Assembly: GCF_015351105.1 (NCBI RefSeq)
Contig: NZ_JADKRR010000001.1
Coordinates: forward strand, 682,001-746,000
From: Clavibacter sp. VKM Ac-2872
Lineage (GTDB): Bacteria > Actinomycetota > Actinomycetes > Actinomycetales > Microbacteriaceae
Direction of reading: 5' to 3'
Length of the DNA: 64,000 nt
A program made the translations under genes and the position numbers. Of the stretch, positions 45,195-54,302 are shown piece after piece. How positions within the stretch are numbered: position 1 is the stretch's first letter; each line of letters begins with the position of its first letter. The notes beneath the pieces were generated by a model, which ran no database searches, was not told where the DNA came from, and worked only from the letters and a program-made list of their open reading frames with translations.

Positions 45195-46655
45195 TCAGCT
45201 GAGCTGCGTGCGCTCCAGCCAGGACAGGTACTCCGGCGTCACGTTGCCGGTGATGTACTCGCCGGTGAAGCAGCTCATCTCGAGGTCCTCGACGCCCGTG
45301 GATCCCTCCATGATGGCGTCGCGCATGTCGGCGACCTCCTGGTAGATGAGATGGTCGGCCCCGAGCTCCTGCGCGATCTCGGGGATCTTCCGCCCGTGGG
45401 CGATCAGCTCCTGCCGGGACGGCATGTTGATCCCGTACACGTGCGGGTAGCGCACCGGCGGGGCGGCGGAGGTGAACGTCACCTTGTTGGCGCCCGCCTG
45501 GCGCGCCATGGCGACGATCTCGCGGCTCGTCGTGCCGCGCACGATGGAGTCGTCGACGATGAGGATGTTCTTGCCCTGGAACTCGGAGCTCATGGCGTTG
45601 AGCTTCTGCCGCACCGACTTCTTGCGCTGCGCCTGCCCCGGCATGATGAAGGTCCGGCCGACGTAGCGGTTCTTGTAGAAGCCCTCGCGGTACTCGATGC
45701 CGAGCGTCTGCGCGACCTGCATGGCCGACGGCCGGGAGGAGTCGGGGATGGGCATGACCACGTCGATGTCGCCCGCGGGGCTGTGCTCCGCGATGGTCGC
45801 CGCGAGCCGGTTGCCCATGCGCAGGCGCGCGTCGTACACGCCGATGCCGGACATGACCGAGTCGGGCCGCGCGAGGTAGACGAACTCGAACGCGCAGGGG
45901 ATGAGGCGTGGCGCCGGGTGGCACTGGCGCGCGTGCATCTCGCCGTCCATCGTGATGAAGACGGCCTCGCCGGGCGCGACGTCGCGCACGATCTCGTAGC
46001 CGAGCGACTCCATGACGAGCGACTCGCTCGCGACGACCCACTCCATCCGGCCGCCCGCGAGCTCGCGGCGGCCGAGGGTGAGCGGGCGGATGCCGAACGG
46101 GTCGCGGAACGCGAGCATGCCGTGGCCGGCGATCATCGCGATGGACGCGTAGGAGCCCTGCACGCGCTCGTGCACCCGCTCGACCGCGGTGAACACCTGG
46201 TCGGGATCGAGCGCGAGGCCCGAGACCTGCGACTGCAGCTCGTGCGCCAGCACGTTCACGAGCAGCTCGGTGTCGGAGCTCGTGTTGGTGTGGCGGCGAT
46301 CCACGTGGAAGAGCTCCTGTGCCAGCTCCCGCGTGTTCGTGAGGTTGCCGTTGTGCACCAGGACGATGCCGTAGGGCGCGTTCACGTAGAACGGCTGCGC
46401 CTCGTCCTCGTCGGCTGCGCTGCCGCGGGTCGCGTACCGCACGTGGCCGAGGCCCATGGTGCCGAGGAGCGACCGCATGTCGCGGGTTCGGAAGGCCTCG
46501 CGGACCTGGCCGCTCAGCTTCTTCACGTGGAAGGTGTTGCCCTCCGCCGTGGCGATGCCGGTGGAGTCCTGACCGCGGTGCTGCAGGAGCAGGAGGCTGT
46601 CGTAGACGAGTTGGTTGACGGGTTCGGACGATACGACGCCGACGATGCCGCACAT
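45195..46655 (-). CDS. purF: Amidophosphoribosyltransferase
   Basis: 486 residues: an N-terminal Ntn glutaminase plus a C-terminal phosphoribosyltransferase. It starts the de novo purine pathway by making phosphoribosylamine. The start is placed at ATG 46655 so that Cys2 (MCGIVGVVSSE) becomes the nucleophile; the frame opens 18 codons earlier, but an N-terminal Met-Cys is required. QHRGQDSTGIAT, NSNTSSDTELL-type (HTNTSSDTELL) and the PRPP loop ILIVDDSIVRGTTSREIV are present. AGGAG stands 11 nt upstream. Confidence 0.97.
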   Translation of the reverse strand: MCGIVGVVSSEPVNQLVYDSLLLLQHRGQDSTGIATAEGNTFHVKKLSGQVREAFRTRDMRSLLGTMGLGHVRYATRGSAADEDEAQPFYVNAPYGIVLVHNGNLTNTRELAQELFHVDRRHTNTSSDTELLVNVLAHELQSQVSGLALDPDQVFTAVERVHERVQGSYASIAMIAGHGMLAFRDPFGIRPLTLGRRELAGGRMEWVVASESLVMESLGYEIVRDVAPGEAVFITMDGEMHARQCHPAPRLIPCAFEFVYLARPDSVMSGIGVYDARLRMGNRLAATIAEHSPAGDIDVVMPIPDSSRPSAMQVAQTLGIEYREGFYKNRYVGRTFIMPGQAQRKKSVRQKLNAMSSEFQGKNILIVDDSIVRGTTSREIVAMARQAGANKVTFTSAAPPVRYPHVYGINMPSRQELIAHGRKIPEIAQELGADHLIYQEVADMRDAIMEGSTGVEDLEMSCFTGEYITGNVTPEYLSWLERTQLS

Positions 46656-46732
46656 GCTTCGGCTGACTCCTGAAGAGTAGAAGAGGTGGGGGAGAGGCCA
46701 GTGTCCCACACGGGAGCGACGCGCCCGGCCGC

Positions 46733-46738
46733 TACCCT
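46733..46738 (+). promoter_or_regulatory. Candidate -10 for leaderless purM transcript
   Basis: TACCCT fits TAnnnT and ends six nt before the purM GTG, so transcription would begin at or next to the start codon. No Shine-Dalgarno is present, consistent with a leaderless message, which is common in actinobacteria. Confidence 0.55.
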
Positions 46739-46744
46739 GTACGC

Positions 46745-47854
46745 GTGACCACCAAGAGCTCGTATGCAGAGGCCGGCGTCGACACGGAGGCCGGCGATCT
46801 CGCGGTCCAGCTGATGAAGGAGGCCGTGTCCCGCACGCACGGACCCGAGGTCATCGGCGGCTTCGGCGGATTCGCGGGGCTGTTCGACGCGAGCGCGCTC
46901 ACCCGCTTCCGCCACCCGCTCCTCGCCACGTCCACGGACGGCGTCGGCACGAAGGTCGCCATCGCGCAGGCCATCGACAAGCACGACACCATCGGCCAGG
47001 ACCTTGTGGGCATGGTCGTCGACGACATCGTCGTGGTCGGCGCGCGTCCCCTCTTCATGACCGACTACATCGCGTGCGGCAAGGTCGTGCCCGCGCGCAT
47101 CGCGGACATCGTCGCCGGCATCGCGCGGGCCTGCTCCGACACCGGCACCGCGCTCGTCGGCGGCGAGACCGCGGAGCACCCGGGACTCCTCGGGCCGGAC
47201 GACTACGACGTGGCGGGTGCCGCGGTCGGCGCGGTCGAGGCGGACTCCGTGCTCGGATCCGAGCGCGTGCGCGACGGCGACGTGGTGCTGGCGCTCGCCT
47301 CGAGCGGCCTGCACAGCAACGGCTTCTCGCTCGTGCGCCACATCCTCGCGACGGCCGGCATCGGCTTCGGCGACACGTCGGCCGAGCTCGGCGGTCTGGT
47401 CGGCGAGGTCCTCCTCGAGCCGACGCGCCTCTACACGACGCCGCTGCTCGACGTGCTCGCGCAGCCGGAGCTCGGCCCGGCCGTGCACTCCATCAGCCAC
47501 GTCACCGGCGGCGGCATCGCGGCGAACCTCGCGCGCGTGCTGCCCCGCGGGTCCTTCAGCGAGCTCGAGCGCTCCACCTGGTCGCCGCCCGCGGTCTTCC
47601 GCGCGCTCGCCGGCATCGCGGGCTCGACGCTCGAGAGCGCGGAGGGGACCTGGAACCTCGGCATCGGGATGATCGCCGTGGTGGACGCGCCCGCCGCGGA
47701 CGGCATCGCGCGCGCGCTCACCGCCGCCGGGATCCCCAGCTGGGAGGCCGGTCGCGTCACGATCGGCGACGCCCCGGCGGGTGCCGGCTTCGAGCAGGGC
47801 GCCAAGGGCGTCGACGGCGGGGCCGTGCGCCTCACCGGTCGCTACCGCGACTGA
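46745..47854 (+). CDS. purM: Phosphoribosylformylglycinamidine cyclo-ligase (AIR synthetase)
   Basis: A 369-residue enzyme closing the imidazole ring of AIR. SSYAEAGVDTEAGD at the N-terminus, LLATSTDGVGTKVAIA, ALVGGETAEHPG, and the late HVTGGGIAANLARVLP are hallmarks. It is divergent from purF with 89 nt between starts. GTG start with no ribosome site (see the -10 element). Confidence 0.97.
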   Translation: MTTKSSYAEAGVDTEAGDLAVQLMKEAVSRTHGPEVIGGFGGFAGLFDASALTRFRHPLLATSTDGVGTKVAIAQAIDKHDTIGQDLVGMVVDDIVVVGARPLFMTDYIACGKVVPARIADIVAGIARACSDTGTALVGGETAEHPGLLGPDDYDVAGAAVGAVEADSVLGSERVRDGDVVLALASSGLHSNGFSLVRHILATAGIGFGDTSAELGGLVGEVLLEPTRLYTTPLLDVLAQPELGPAVHSISHVTGGGIAANLARVLPRGSFSELERSTWSPPAVFRALAGIAGSTLESAEGTWNLGIGMIAVVDAPAADGIARALTAAGIPSWEAGRVTIGDAPAGAGFEQGAKGVDGGAVRLTGRYRD

Positions 47855-47937
47855 CCCGCGTCACGCTCCGGGCGTCGGCCCTCACGGGTCCGCATCGGGG
47901 CACGTCCGACGCTGGCGGATGAGGGCGCACATGAGCG

Positions 47938-47962
47938 GACCCGCCTCACGAGGAGACGGGTC
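47938..47962 (+). terminator. Probable terminator after purM
   Basis: GACCCG and CGGGTC arms plus an inner CTC/GAG with one mismatch form a hairpin 83 nt past purM, between it and the convergent DUF3073 gene. Confidence 0.5.
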
Positions 47963-47994
47963 GGTGGCTCATCCGGCCGGGGCCGGAGGCGGGA

Positions 47995-48204
47995 TCAGGC
48001 GCGCTTCTGCTCGTCGCCCGGGACGTAGGCGTCCGGCTCGTCGGCGTACTCGTCCCACTTGGCGGCCTCGGCCGCGTACTGCTCGTCGACCGCCCCGTGG
48101 GTGGTCAGCTCGCGCTCCAGCTGGGTGTAGTCCACATTGGGACTGAACGACTTCAGCTCTCGCGCGATCTTGGTGTGCTTAGCTTTTTGACGGCCGCGCC
48201 CCAT
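47995..48204 (-). CDS. DUF3073 family small protein
   Basis: 69 residues beginning MGRGRQKAKHTKIARELKSF, the invariant start of the actinobacterial DUF3073 family, with an acidic Tyr/Asp-rich second half. It is commonly found beside purM. GAGGGGG lies before the ATG. Function unknown. The roughly 208 nt upstream, shared with the divergent flavoprotein, contain two TAnnnT-type elements. Confidence 0.93.
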   Translation of the reverse strand: MGRGRQKAKHTKIARELKSFSPNVDYTQLERELTTHGAVDEQYAAEAAKWDEYADEPDAYVPGDEQKRA

Positions 48205-48412
48205 GCGAGACCCCCTCACGACTCAGGCCCCGACGGGCGGTGACAACGCTGGAATCAGCGGACAGGGATTGGAGAAAACCTAGGGGCTACCCTAACATGT
48301 GGCCCTCGTCGTCCCGGGCGTGTCCTCCCCGTCCGGGAGCGCGCAGGCGCATCGTACGACCTCGTCGCTGGGCGGCCATGTGCCGGGGAGCGGGCGCTAG
48401 CCTGGTCGTCCC

Positions 48413-49543
48413 ATGAGCTCCGAACCGGTAGAGACCCAGGTCGTGGTCATCGGTGCCGGACAGGCCGGCCTCTCCGTGGCGTACCACCTGCAGCGGCTCG
48501 GCCTCCGCATGGGGACCGACGCCGTCGTGCTCGACCGCGGTCCGGCGACGGGCGGCGCGTGGCAGCACAGGTGGGCGGCGCTCCGCCTCGGATCCGCGCA
48601 CCGCGTGGCCGACCTCCCCGGCATGTCCCAGCTCGGCATCTCGTTCGCGACGGCCGACCGGCGCCTCCCGGCCCGCGACGTCGTCCGCGACCACTACGCC
48701 CGCTACGAGCAGCACTTCGACCTGCGGGTCGCCCGCCCGGTGGAGGTGCGCGCGGTGCTCGACGCGGACGCGCCGCCGCCCGCCGCGTCGCGTCGGCGGG
48801 CCGCGCATCCGTCGGACTCCGCCCGTCCGCTGCTCGTGCGCGGCACCGACGGCGATCGCGTCGCCCGGCTCGTCGTCAACGCCACCGGCACCTGGGGCGC
48901 CCCGTTCATCCCCTCGTACCCCGGGCTCGGGACGTTCCGCGGTCGGCAGCTGCACACGTCCGGCTACCGTGCGGCGGCCGACCTGCGGGGGCTCCGCGTG
49001 CTCGTCGTGGGCGGCGGCACCTCCGCCATCGGCTTCCTCCTCGAGCTGGAGGGCGTGGCCGCGCGCGCCATGTGGTCCACGCGTCGTCCCGTCGACTTCC
49101 TCGAGGCGGGCGAGCTCGACGTCGAGGCGGCCGTGCGCGCGGTGGACCTGCAGGACCAGGCTGCGCGCGCCGGCGAGGCGCTGCCGAGCATCGTCAGCGG
49201 CACGGGCGTGCCGCGCACGCGGCGCATCGTCGCGGGGATCCGGCGCGGGGTGCTCGACAGCCGCGGGCCCATCGCGCGCTTCGAGGAGGACGGCGTCGTC
49301 TGGGCGGACGGCGGACGCGACCAGGTCGACGCGGTGATCTGGGCCACCGGCTTCCGGCCCGAGATCCGGCACCTCGCGCCGCTCGGCCTCCGGGAGAAGG
49401 AGGGCGGCGTGCGCGTCGAGTCCGGGGTGTCGGCGCGGGATCCGCGGGTGTTCCTCGCGGGCTACGGGCCGCAGGCGTCGACGATCGGCGCGAACCGCGC
49501 GGGCCGACGCGTCGCCCGGCAGGTCGTCGCGACCCTCGGCTGA
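48413..49543 (+). CDS. FAD/NAD(P)-dependent oxidoreductase (flavin monooxygenase-like)
   Basis: 376 residues with two dinucleotide-binding motifs: VVVIGAGQAGLSVAYHLQRLGL at the N-terminus for FAD, and LRVLVVGGGTSAIGFLLELEG at about 200 for NADP. VVNATGTWGAPFIP and the late DAVIWATGFRPEIRHL are typical of YdhS/CzcO/ArsO-like proteins. TAGCCT nine nt before the ATG suggests a nearly leaderless message. The 223 nt beyond its stop, to the kimA-like region, hold no gene I would defend. Confidence 0.88.
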   Translation: MSSEPVETQVVVIGAGQAGLSVAYHLQRLGLRMGTDAVVLDRGPATGGAWQHRWAALRLGSAHRVADLPGMSQLGISFATADRRLPARDVVRDHYARYEQHFDLRVARPVEVRAVLDADAPPPAASRRRAAHPSDSARPLLVRGTDGDRVARLVVNATGTWGAPFIPSYPGLGTFRGRQLHTSGYRAAADLRGLRVLVVGGGTSAIGFLLELEGVAARAMWSTRRPVDFLEAGELDVEAAVRAVDLQDQAARAGEALPSIVSGTGVPRTRRIVAGIRRGVLDSRGPIARFEEDGVVWADGGRDQVDAVIWATGFRPEIRHLAPLGLREKEGGVRVESGVSARDPRVFLAGYGPQASTIGANRAGRRVARQVVATLG

Positions 49544-49766
49544 CGTGCCGCATCGCCCTCTCGGGCGGCCTCCGCGGATGAGGGGGCGTGAGGGCCGTCG
49601 CCGTCTGCGGGAACTCGCGGCGGGGCCCCCACGTCCATCCGGGCCTCACGGGTCGGCCCGGACGTGATCCGACCGGGGCCGGGCGCCCTGCCATAGGGGC
49701 ACCCATCGTCCGGTCGACCTGCACGACCTCTCGGGGGAAGAGTTCGTGCACCAACGAGTCTACAGA

Positions 49767-49790
49767 CGTGTCCTCCAATTGGAGGACACG
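49767..49790. other. Perfect 24-bp palindrome between flavoprotein and KimA-like genes
   Basis: CGTGTCCTCCAA followed by its exact complement, self-complementary over all 24 bases. It lies 21 nt past the stop of the KimA-like gene. It may be that gene's terminator (10-bp stem with an AATT loop) or, given its perfect symmetry and the central AATT, a protein-binding site. Confidence 0.6.
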
Positions 49791-49811
49791 GGACCCCGGC
49801 GTGCGGTGGGC

Positions 49812-51872
49812 CTACGGCGTCCGGCGGCCGCTGGTGTGCTTGACGGGCGTGGTCGGAGGCGGGCCGGGGCGGCGCGAGACCGGGCGCACGGGCTCGCCGC
49901 GGCGGTCCTGCCCGGGCACGGGGCGCGACCGGCGTCCGTAGATGAGCTCCGACGAGTCGAGCAGCCACGGCACGAGCGCCAGCGTGACGCCGTGCACGAG
50001 CAGCAGCTTCTGGCGGATCCGACGGGCCTTGTGGTTGTGCAGCAGCGTCTCCCACCAGTGGCCGACGATGTAGACGGGCGTGTAGACCGTGATGATCTCG
50101 CTGCCGTGCTCCGCGCGACGGGACTTCAGGTACTTGATGAGCGGGAAGCTGATGTCGCGGTACGGCGAGGCGACGATGCGCAGCGGCATCTCGATCTCCA
50201 TCTCGATCCACTGGCGCTCGAGCAGCTTCGTCGCCTCGTCGTCGACGGAGACGTGCACCGCCTCGATGCTGTCGTGGTTCGCCGCGATCGCGTAGTCGAG
50301 GGCCTTGAGCACGGGCTTCTGCATCCGGCCGACGAGCACGACCGCGTGGTCGCCCGTGGAGCCGAAGACCGTGACCGGGTCGACCTCGATCTCCTTCTCG
50401 ACGTCGCGGTAGTAGCGGTTCACGCCGAGCATGAGGAGGAACAGCACCGGCATGATCGCGAAGACGAGCCAGGCGCCGTGCGTGAACTTGGTGATGGTGA
50501 CGACGATGAGCACGAGCGCGGTGAGCAGCGCGCCGAACGCGTTGATGGCGAGGCCGCGGATCACCTCGCCGCGGTTCGCGCAGCCCTCGCGGAGCATGCG
50601 GGTCCAGTGCACGACCATGCCGGTCTGCCCGAGCGTGAACGACACGAAGACGCCGATGATGTAGAGCTGGATGAGCTGCGTGAGGTTCGCCTGGTAGACG
50701 ACGAGGATCAGCGTCGCGCCGAGCGCCAGCAGCAGCATGCCGTTGCTGTAGACGAGGCGGTCGCCGCGCGTGAGCAGCGACTTGGGCGCGTACGCGTCCT
50801 TGGCGAGCACGGAGCCGAGCAGCGGGAACCCGTTGAACGCGGTGTTGGCGGCGAGCAGCAGCACCGCCGCCGTGGTCGCCTGCAGCAGGTAGAACATCAC
50901 GCTGCCGTCGCCGAACGTCGCGCCGGCGACCTGCGCCATGAGGCTCTTCTGCGGCTCCGTGGCGCAGGCGGTCCAGCCGATGAGATCGCACGGGTGCTCG
51001 CCGTAGTGCACCTGCGCGATGAGCGCGAGGGTGGTGAGGCCGACGAACAGCACGATGGCCGTGCCGCCCATGATCACGAGGGTGGCCTGCGCGTTCTTGA
51101 CCTTGGGCGTGCGGAACGCGGGCACGCCGTTCGAGATCGCCTCGACCCCCGTGAGCGCGGAGCAGCCGCTCGAGAACGCGCGGAGCAGCAGCAGGATGAA
51201 CGCGACCTGCGACAGGCTCGGCGTGTCGACCGTGTAGGCGGCGGACTCCGCGACGGGCGGGTCGCCGAGCGCCGTGCGGACGAGGCCGACGACGATCATG
51301 AGGCCCACGCTCGCGATGAAGAGGTACGTGGGCACCGCGAAGGCCTTGCTCGACTCGCGCACGCCGCGGAGGTTCACGGCCGCGAGGACCGCCACGAAGA
51401 AGACCGCGATCTCGACCCGGAACGGCGCGATCTCGGGGACCGCGCTGATGATGTTGTCGACGCCCGAGGCCACCGACACCGCCACCGTGAGGATGTAGTC
51501 CACGAGGAGCGCGGACGCGACGACGAGGCCGGCCTTCTCGCCGAGGTTCTTGTGCGCCACCTCGTAGTCGCCGCCGCCGGACGGGTAGGCCTTGATGAGC
51601 TGGCGGTAGCTGAGGACCACGACGACCAGCAGGATCACGACGCAGGCCGCGACCCAGGGCGCGAAGCTCAGGAACGCGAGGCCGCCGAGCGTGAGGATGA
51701 GGAGCAGCTCCTGCGGCGCGTACGCGACCGAGCTGAGCGGGTCGCTCGCGAAGATGGGGAGCGCGAGGTGCTTGGGGAGCAGCTGGCCCTCGAGCTTGTC
51801 GCTGGCGAGCTTCTCGCCGATGAGCAGCCGCTTGGCGGGACTGCTCTCGGGAGCCTGGGGGTCCGGAGTCAC
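49812..51872 (-). CDS. KimA-like potassium/proton symporter (APC superfamily)
   Basis: 686 residues and 12 helices plus a C-terminal cytosolic UspA-like domain (from about 480). Strong resemblance to Bacillus KimA (YdaO): ASDPLSSVAYAPQELLLIL, SYRQLIKAYPSGGGDYEVAHKNLGEK, LLVDYILTVAVSVASG, LRAFSSGCSALTGVEAISNGVPAF, and TQLIQLYIIGVFVSFTLGQTGMV. In KimA the cytosolic domain binds c-di-AMP. The C-terminus here is extended by a Pro/Arg-rich tail. The GTG start at 51872 is taken for the conserved N-terminus. Confidence 0.88.
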   Translation of the reverse strand: MTPDPQAPESSPAKRLLIGEKLASDKLEGQLLPKHLALPIFASDPLSSVAYAPQELLLILTLGGLAFLSFAPWVAACVVILLVVVVLSYRQLIKAYPSGGGDYEVAHKNLGEKAGLVVASALLVDYILTVAVSVASGVDNIISAVPEIAPFRVEIAVFFVAVLAAVNLRGVRESSKAFAVPTYLFIASVGLMIVVGLVRTALGDPPVAESAAYTVDTPSLSQVAFILLLLRAFSSGCSALTGVEAISNGVPAFRTPKVKNAQATLVIMGGTAIVLFVGLTTLALIAQVHYGEHPCDLIGWTACATEPQKSLMAQVAGATFGDGSVMFYLLQATTAAVLLLAANTAFNGFPLLGSVLAKDAYAPKSLLTRGDRLVYSNGMLLLALGATLILVVYQANLTQLIQLYIIGVFVSFTLGQTGMVVHWTRMLREGCANRGEVIRGLAINAFGALLTALVLIVVTITKFTHGAWLVFAIMPVLFLLMLGVNRYYRDVEKEIEVDPVTVFGSTGDHAVVLVGRMQKPVLKALDYAIAANHDSIEAVHVSVDDEATKLLERQWIEMEIEMPLRIVASPYRDISFPLIKYLKSRRAEHGSEIITVYTPVYIVGHWWETLLHNHKARRIRQKLLLVHGVTLALVPWLLDSSELIYGRRSRPVPGQDRRGEPVRPVSRRPGPPPTTPVKHTSGRRTP

Positions 51873-51960
51873 GAGCGGCCACGATACATGGCGACGCGCC
51901 CGGGCCGCGACGGCGCTGGGCGCGGCCCGTGACCCCGCTGGATCCGCGTCGCCCCGCGGA

Positions 51961-52626
51961 CTATCCGACCGTCGCGACCGGGCCGGTGGGGACGGGTCCC
52001 GCGGGGCCGTCCGGGGTGCCGCCGCGCGTGCGTCGGCGGGGCGCCCGGGCGGGGACGGGCAGGTCGAACAGGGGGAGCGCGCGCTGCACGACGGGGCCGA
52101 TCAGCAGGGCGAACGCGAGCGTGCCGACGCCCACGTCCCCGCCGAGCGCCCAGCCGATCGCGAGCACCACCAGCTCGATGCCGACGCGGACGCGCCAGAC
52201 CGGCCAGCCCGTCCGGCGGTGGATCCCGGTCATGAGGCCGTCGCGGGGGCCCGGGCCGAAGTGCGCCCCGATGTAGAGGCCCGTCGCGAGGCCGAGGAGC
52301 ACGAGGCCGGCGGCGAAGAGCGGGATGCGGATCCAGAGGCTGTCGACCGCCGGCACGACGGCGAGCGCGACCTGCGCGCTGTAGCCGACGAAGAGCACGT
52401 TGAGGACGGTGCCCCAGCCGGGACGCTGGCGGATGGGGATCCAGAGCAGCAGCACGAGCGCGCCGACGATGTTGGTGACGACGCCGAACGGCAGGTCCGT
52501 CTGGATCGCGAGGCCCTGGGCGAGGACGTCCCAGGGCGAGACCCCGATGGCGGCCTGGAGCATCATCCCGATGGCGAAGCCGTAGAGGAAGATGCCGATG
52601 GCGAACTGGACTGAGCGTCGGAGCAT
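51961..52626 (-). CDS. YczE/YitT-family membrane protein
   Basis: 221 residues and five or six helices. RRSVQFAIGIFLYGFAIGMMLQAAIGVSPWDVLAQGLA and YIGAHFGPGPRDGLMTGIHRRTGW are strongly YczE-like. In many bacteria yczE is divergently paired with a MocR-type regulator (YczR), as here, so the transporter-like protein is presumably its target. A Pro/Gly/Arg-rich tail ends the protein. Substrate unknown. ATG at 52626 has no strong ribosome site. Confidence 0.88.
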   Translation of the reverse strand: MLRRSVQFAIGIFLYGFAIGMMLQAAIGVSPWDVLAQGLAIQTDLPFGVVTNIVGALVLLLWIPIRQRPGWGTVLNVLFVGYSAQVALAVVPAVDSLWIRIPLFAAGLVLLGLATGLYIGAHFGPGPRDGLMTGIHRRTGWPVWRVRVGIELVVLAIGWALGGDVGVGTLAFALLIGPVVQRALPLFDLPVPARAPRRRTRGGTPDGPAGPVPTGPVATVG

Positions 52627-52663
52627 GTTGGAGATCCAATCGCGTCCGGAGGTTGCGGGACAA

Positions 52664-52689
52664 GAGGCCAATCGACAGGCTGTGGCCTC
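52664..52689. promoter_or_regulatory. Probable MocR operator upstream of the regulator
   Basis: GAGGCCA and TGGCCTC inverted arms separated by 12 nt, ending at the base before the MocR start. The 7-mer CCAATCG occurs twice in the same gap (52636-52642 and again within the left arm at 52668-52674). MocR proteins usually bind pairs of direct or inverted repeats between divergent genes. Confidence 0.5.
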
Positions 52690-54138
52690 ATGACCCTCGC
52701 CGGATCCGCTCCCTCCATCGTGCTCGGCCCGACCGCCCTCACCGCGCTGCTGGGGGAGTGGGCGCGTCCCGGCAGCCCGGCGTACCAGGCGCTCGCCGAC
52801 GGGATCAGGCACCTCGTGCTCGACGGGCGCGTGCCCGTGGGGGCGCGGCTCCCCGCCGAGCGCGAGCTCGCGGCCGCGCTCGGGCTGAGCCGCACCACGG
52901 TCGCGGCGGCCTACGCGGCGCTGCGCGGGACCGGCCACCTCGCGAGCCGACGCGGCTCGGGCAGCGTGACGCGGATCCCGCGGAGCGCGCCCCGCGCCGA
53001 GGCCGACGGATGCGAGGTGGCGGACATGAGCCGCGCCGCCGTGCCCGCGGCTCCCGCGCTCGCCGATGCCGCGATGCGCGCCGCGGCCCGGCTGCCCGCG
53101 CACCTCGACGGGCACGGCTACGACGTCGACGGGCTCCCGGAGCTCCGCGAGGCGATCGCGGCCCGCTACCGCGCGCGCGGCCTGCCGACCGAGGCGGACG
53201 ACGTCATGGTGACGGTCGGCGCGCAGCACGCGATCGGCCTCCTCGCCTCCGTGCTCGTGCACCGCGGCGACCGCGCGCTCGTCGAGCAGCCGAGCTACCC
53301 GCACGCGATCCAGGCGCTGCGCGACGCCGGCGCGCGGCTCGTCGGGGCGGGCGTCGGCGCCGACGGCTGGGACGAGGACGTGCTCGCGCAGACGATCCGA
53401 CGCACGCGGCCCGCGCTCGCCTACCTCATGCCGGACTTCCACAACCCGACCGGGCGGACGATGCCGGAGGATCAGCGGGCGCGGATCGTGGCGCTCGCCG
53501 AGGCGCACGGCGTCACCGTGATCGCCGACGAGACGACGGCCGAGCTCGACATCGACCGGGCCGAGTCGCATCCGCCGCTCGCCGTGCACGGGTCGCCGGG
53601 CGCGGTCGTGCTCGTGGGGTCAGTGGGGAAGACGGTGTGGGGCGGGCTCCGCGTCGGCTGGATCCGCGCCGGCCGACCGCTGCTCCGCGAGCTGGCGCGG
53701 GCCCGCTCGGCCCGTGACCTCGGCACCCCCGTGCTCGAGCAGCTCGTGGTGGCCGAGGTGCTGGGCGGGATGGACGGGATCCTCGCCGAGCGCCGGGCGC
53801 GGCTCCGCGAGACGCGCGACCACGTCGAGGTCGAGCTCGCGCGGCGGTTCCCCGGGTGGGAGGTCCCGCACGTCGACGGCGGGCTCGCGGTGTGGGTGGG
53901 GATCGGGGCGCCCGTGAGCACGGAGCTCGCGCTGGCCGCGCGGTCGCGGGGCCTGGCGATCACGGGCGGGAGCCGGTTCGGGCACGACGGCGCGTTCGAG
54001 CGGTTCCTCCGGATCCCCATCACGTCGCCGCCCGCCGCCACCGACCGGGCGCTCGACATCCTCGAGGACGCCTGGCGCGGCCTGGCACCGGTGGCGGGTC
54101 TCGAGCACGACGTGGAGGACCGCTCGATCCTCGTGTGA
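52690..54138 (+). CDS. MocR-type regulator (GntR wing helix fused to a PLP aminotransferase fold)
   Basis: 482 residues. The N-terminal GntR-type helix-turn-helix is LPAERELAAALGLSRTTVAAAYAALRGTGHLASRRGSG (about 57-94). A linker follows, then an aminotransferase-I-fold domain: VTVGAQHAIGLLASV, YLMPDFHNPTGRTM, and the PLP lysine in VGSVGKTVWGGLRVGWI. Such proteins are transcription factors that sense PLP or a ligand. Divergent from yczE, the conserved arrangement for YczR. Confidence 0.93.
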   Translation: MTLAGSAPSIVLGPTALTALLGEWARPGSPAYQALADGIRHLVLDGRVPVGARLPAERELAAALGLSRTTVAAAYAALRGTGHLASRRGSGSVTRIPRSAPRAEADGCEVADMSRAAVPAAPALADAAMRAAARLPAHLDGHGYDVDGLPELREAIAARYRARGLPTEADDVMVTVGAQHAIGLLASVLVHRGDRALVEQPSYPHAIQALRDAGARLVGAGVGADGWDEDVLAQTIRRTRPALAYLMPDFHNPTGRTMPEDQRARIVALAEAHGVTVIADETTAELDIDRAESHPPLAVHGSPGAVVLVGSVGKTVWGGLRVGWIRAGRPLLRELARARSARDLGTPVLEQLVVAEVLGGMDGILAERRARLRETRDHVEVELARRFPGWEVPHVDGGLAVWVGIGAPVSTELALAARSRGLAITGGSRFGHDGAFERFLRIPITSPPAATDRALDILEDAWRGLAPVAGLEHDVEDRSILV

Positions 54139-54177
54139 GGCGCCGCGGTTGGGGACGCCGCCGACGGCGACGGCGCC
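54139..54177 (+). terminator. Possible terminator after the MocR gene
   Basis: GGCGCCG and CGGCGCC arms around a 25-nt GC-rich loop with a further small stem, directly at the MocR stop. The remaining roughly 125 nt before the protease contain its ribosome site and nothing else certain. Confidence 0.35.
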
Positions 54178-54302
54178 CCGGGGGGTAGCGTCCAGGCGTC
54201 CGCGCGACCTCTCGCGAGCGGCATGCGTCCCTCTGATCCCGGGTCGACGGGTACCGCTCCAGCGGAGCGTCGTGACCCACTCGATCCTGGAGGAAGAACA
54301 CC

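Noticed and set aside
48297-48416. A 39-codon frame behind a TACCCT element whose stop overlaps the flavoprotein ATG.
   Set aside because: The -10-like element is only three nt from its start, there is no ribosome site, and the peptide is Arg/Pro-rich as expected by chance.
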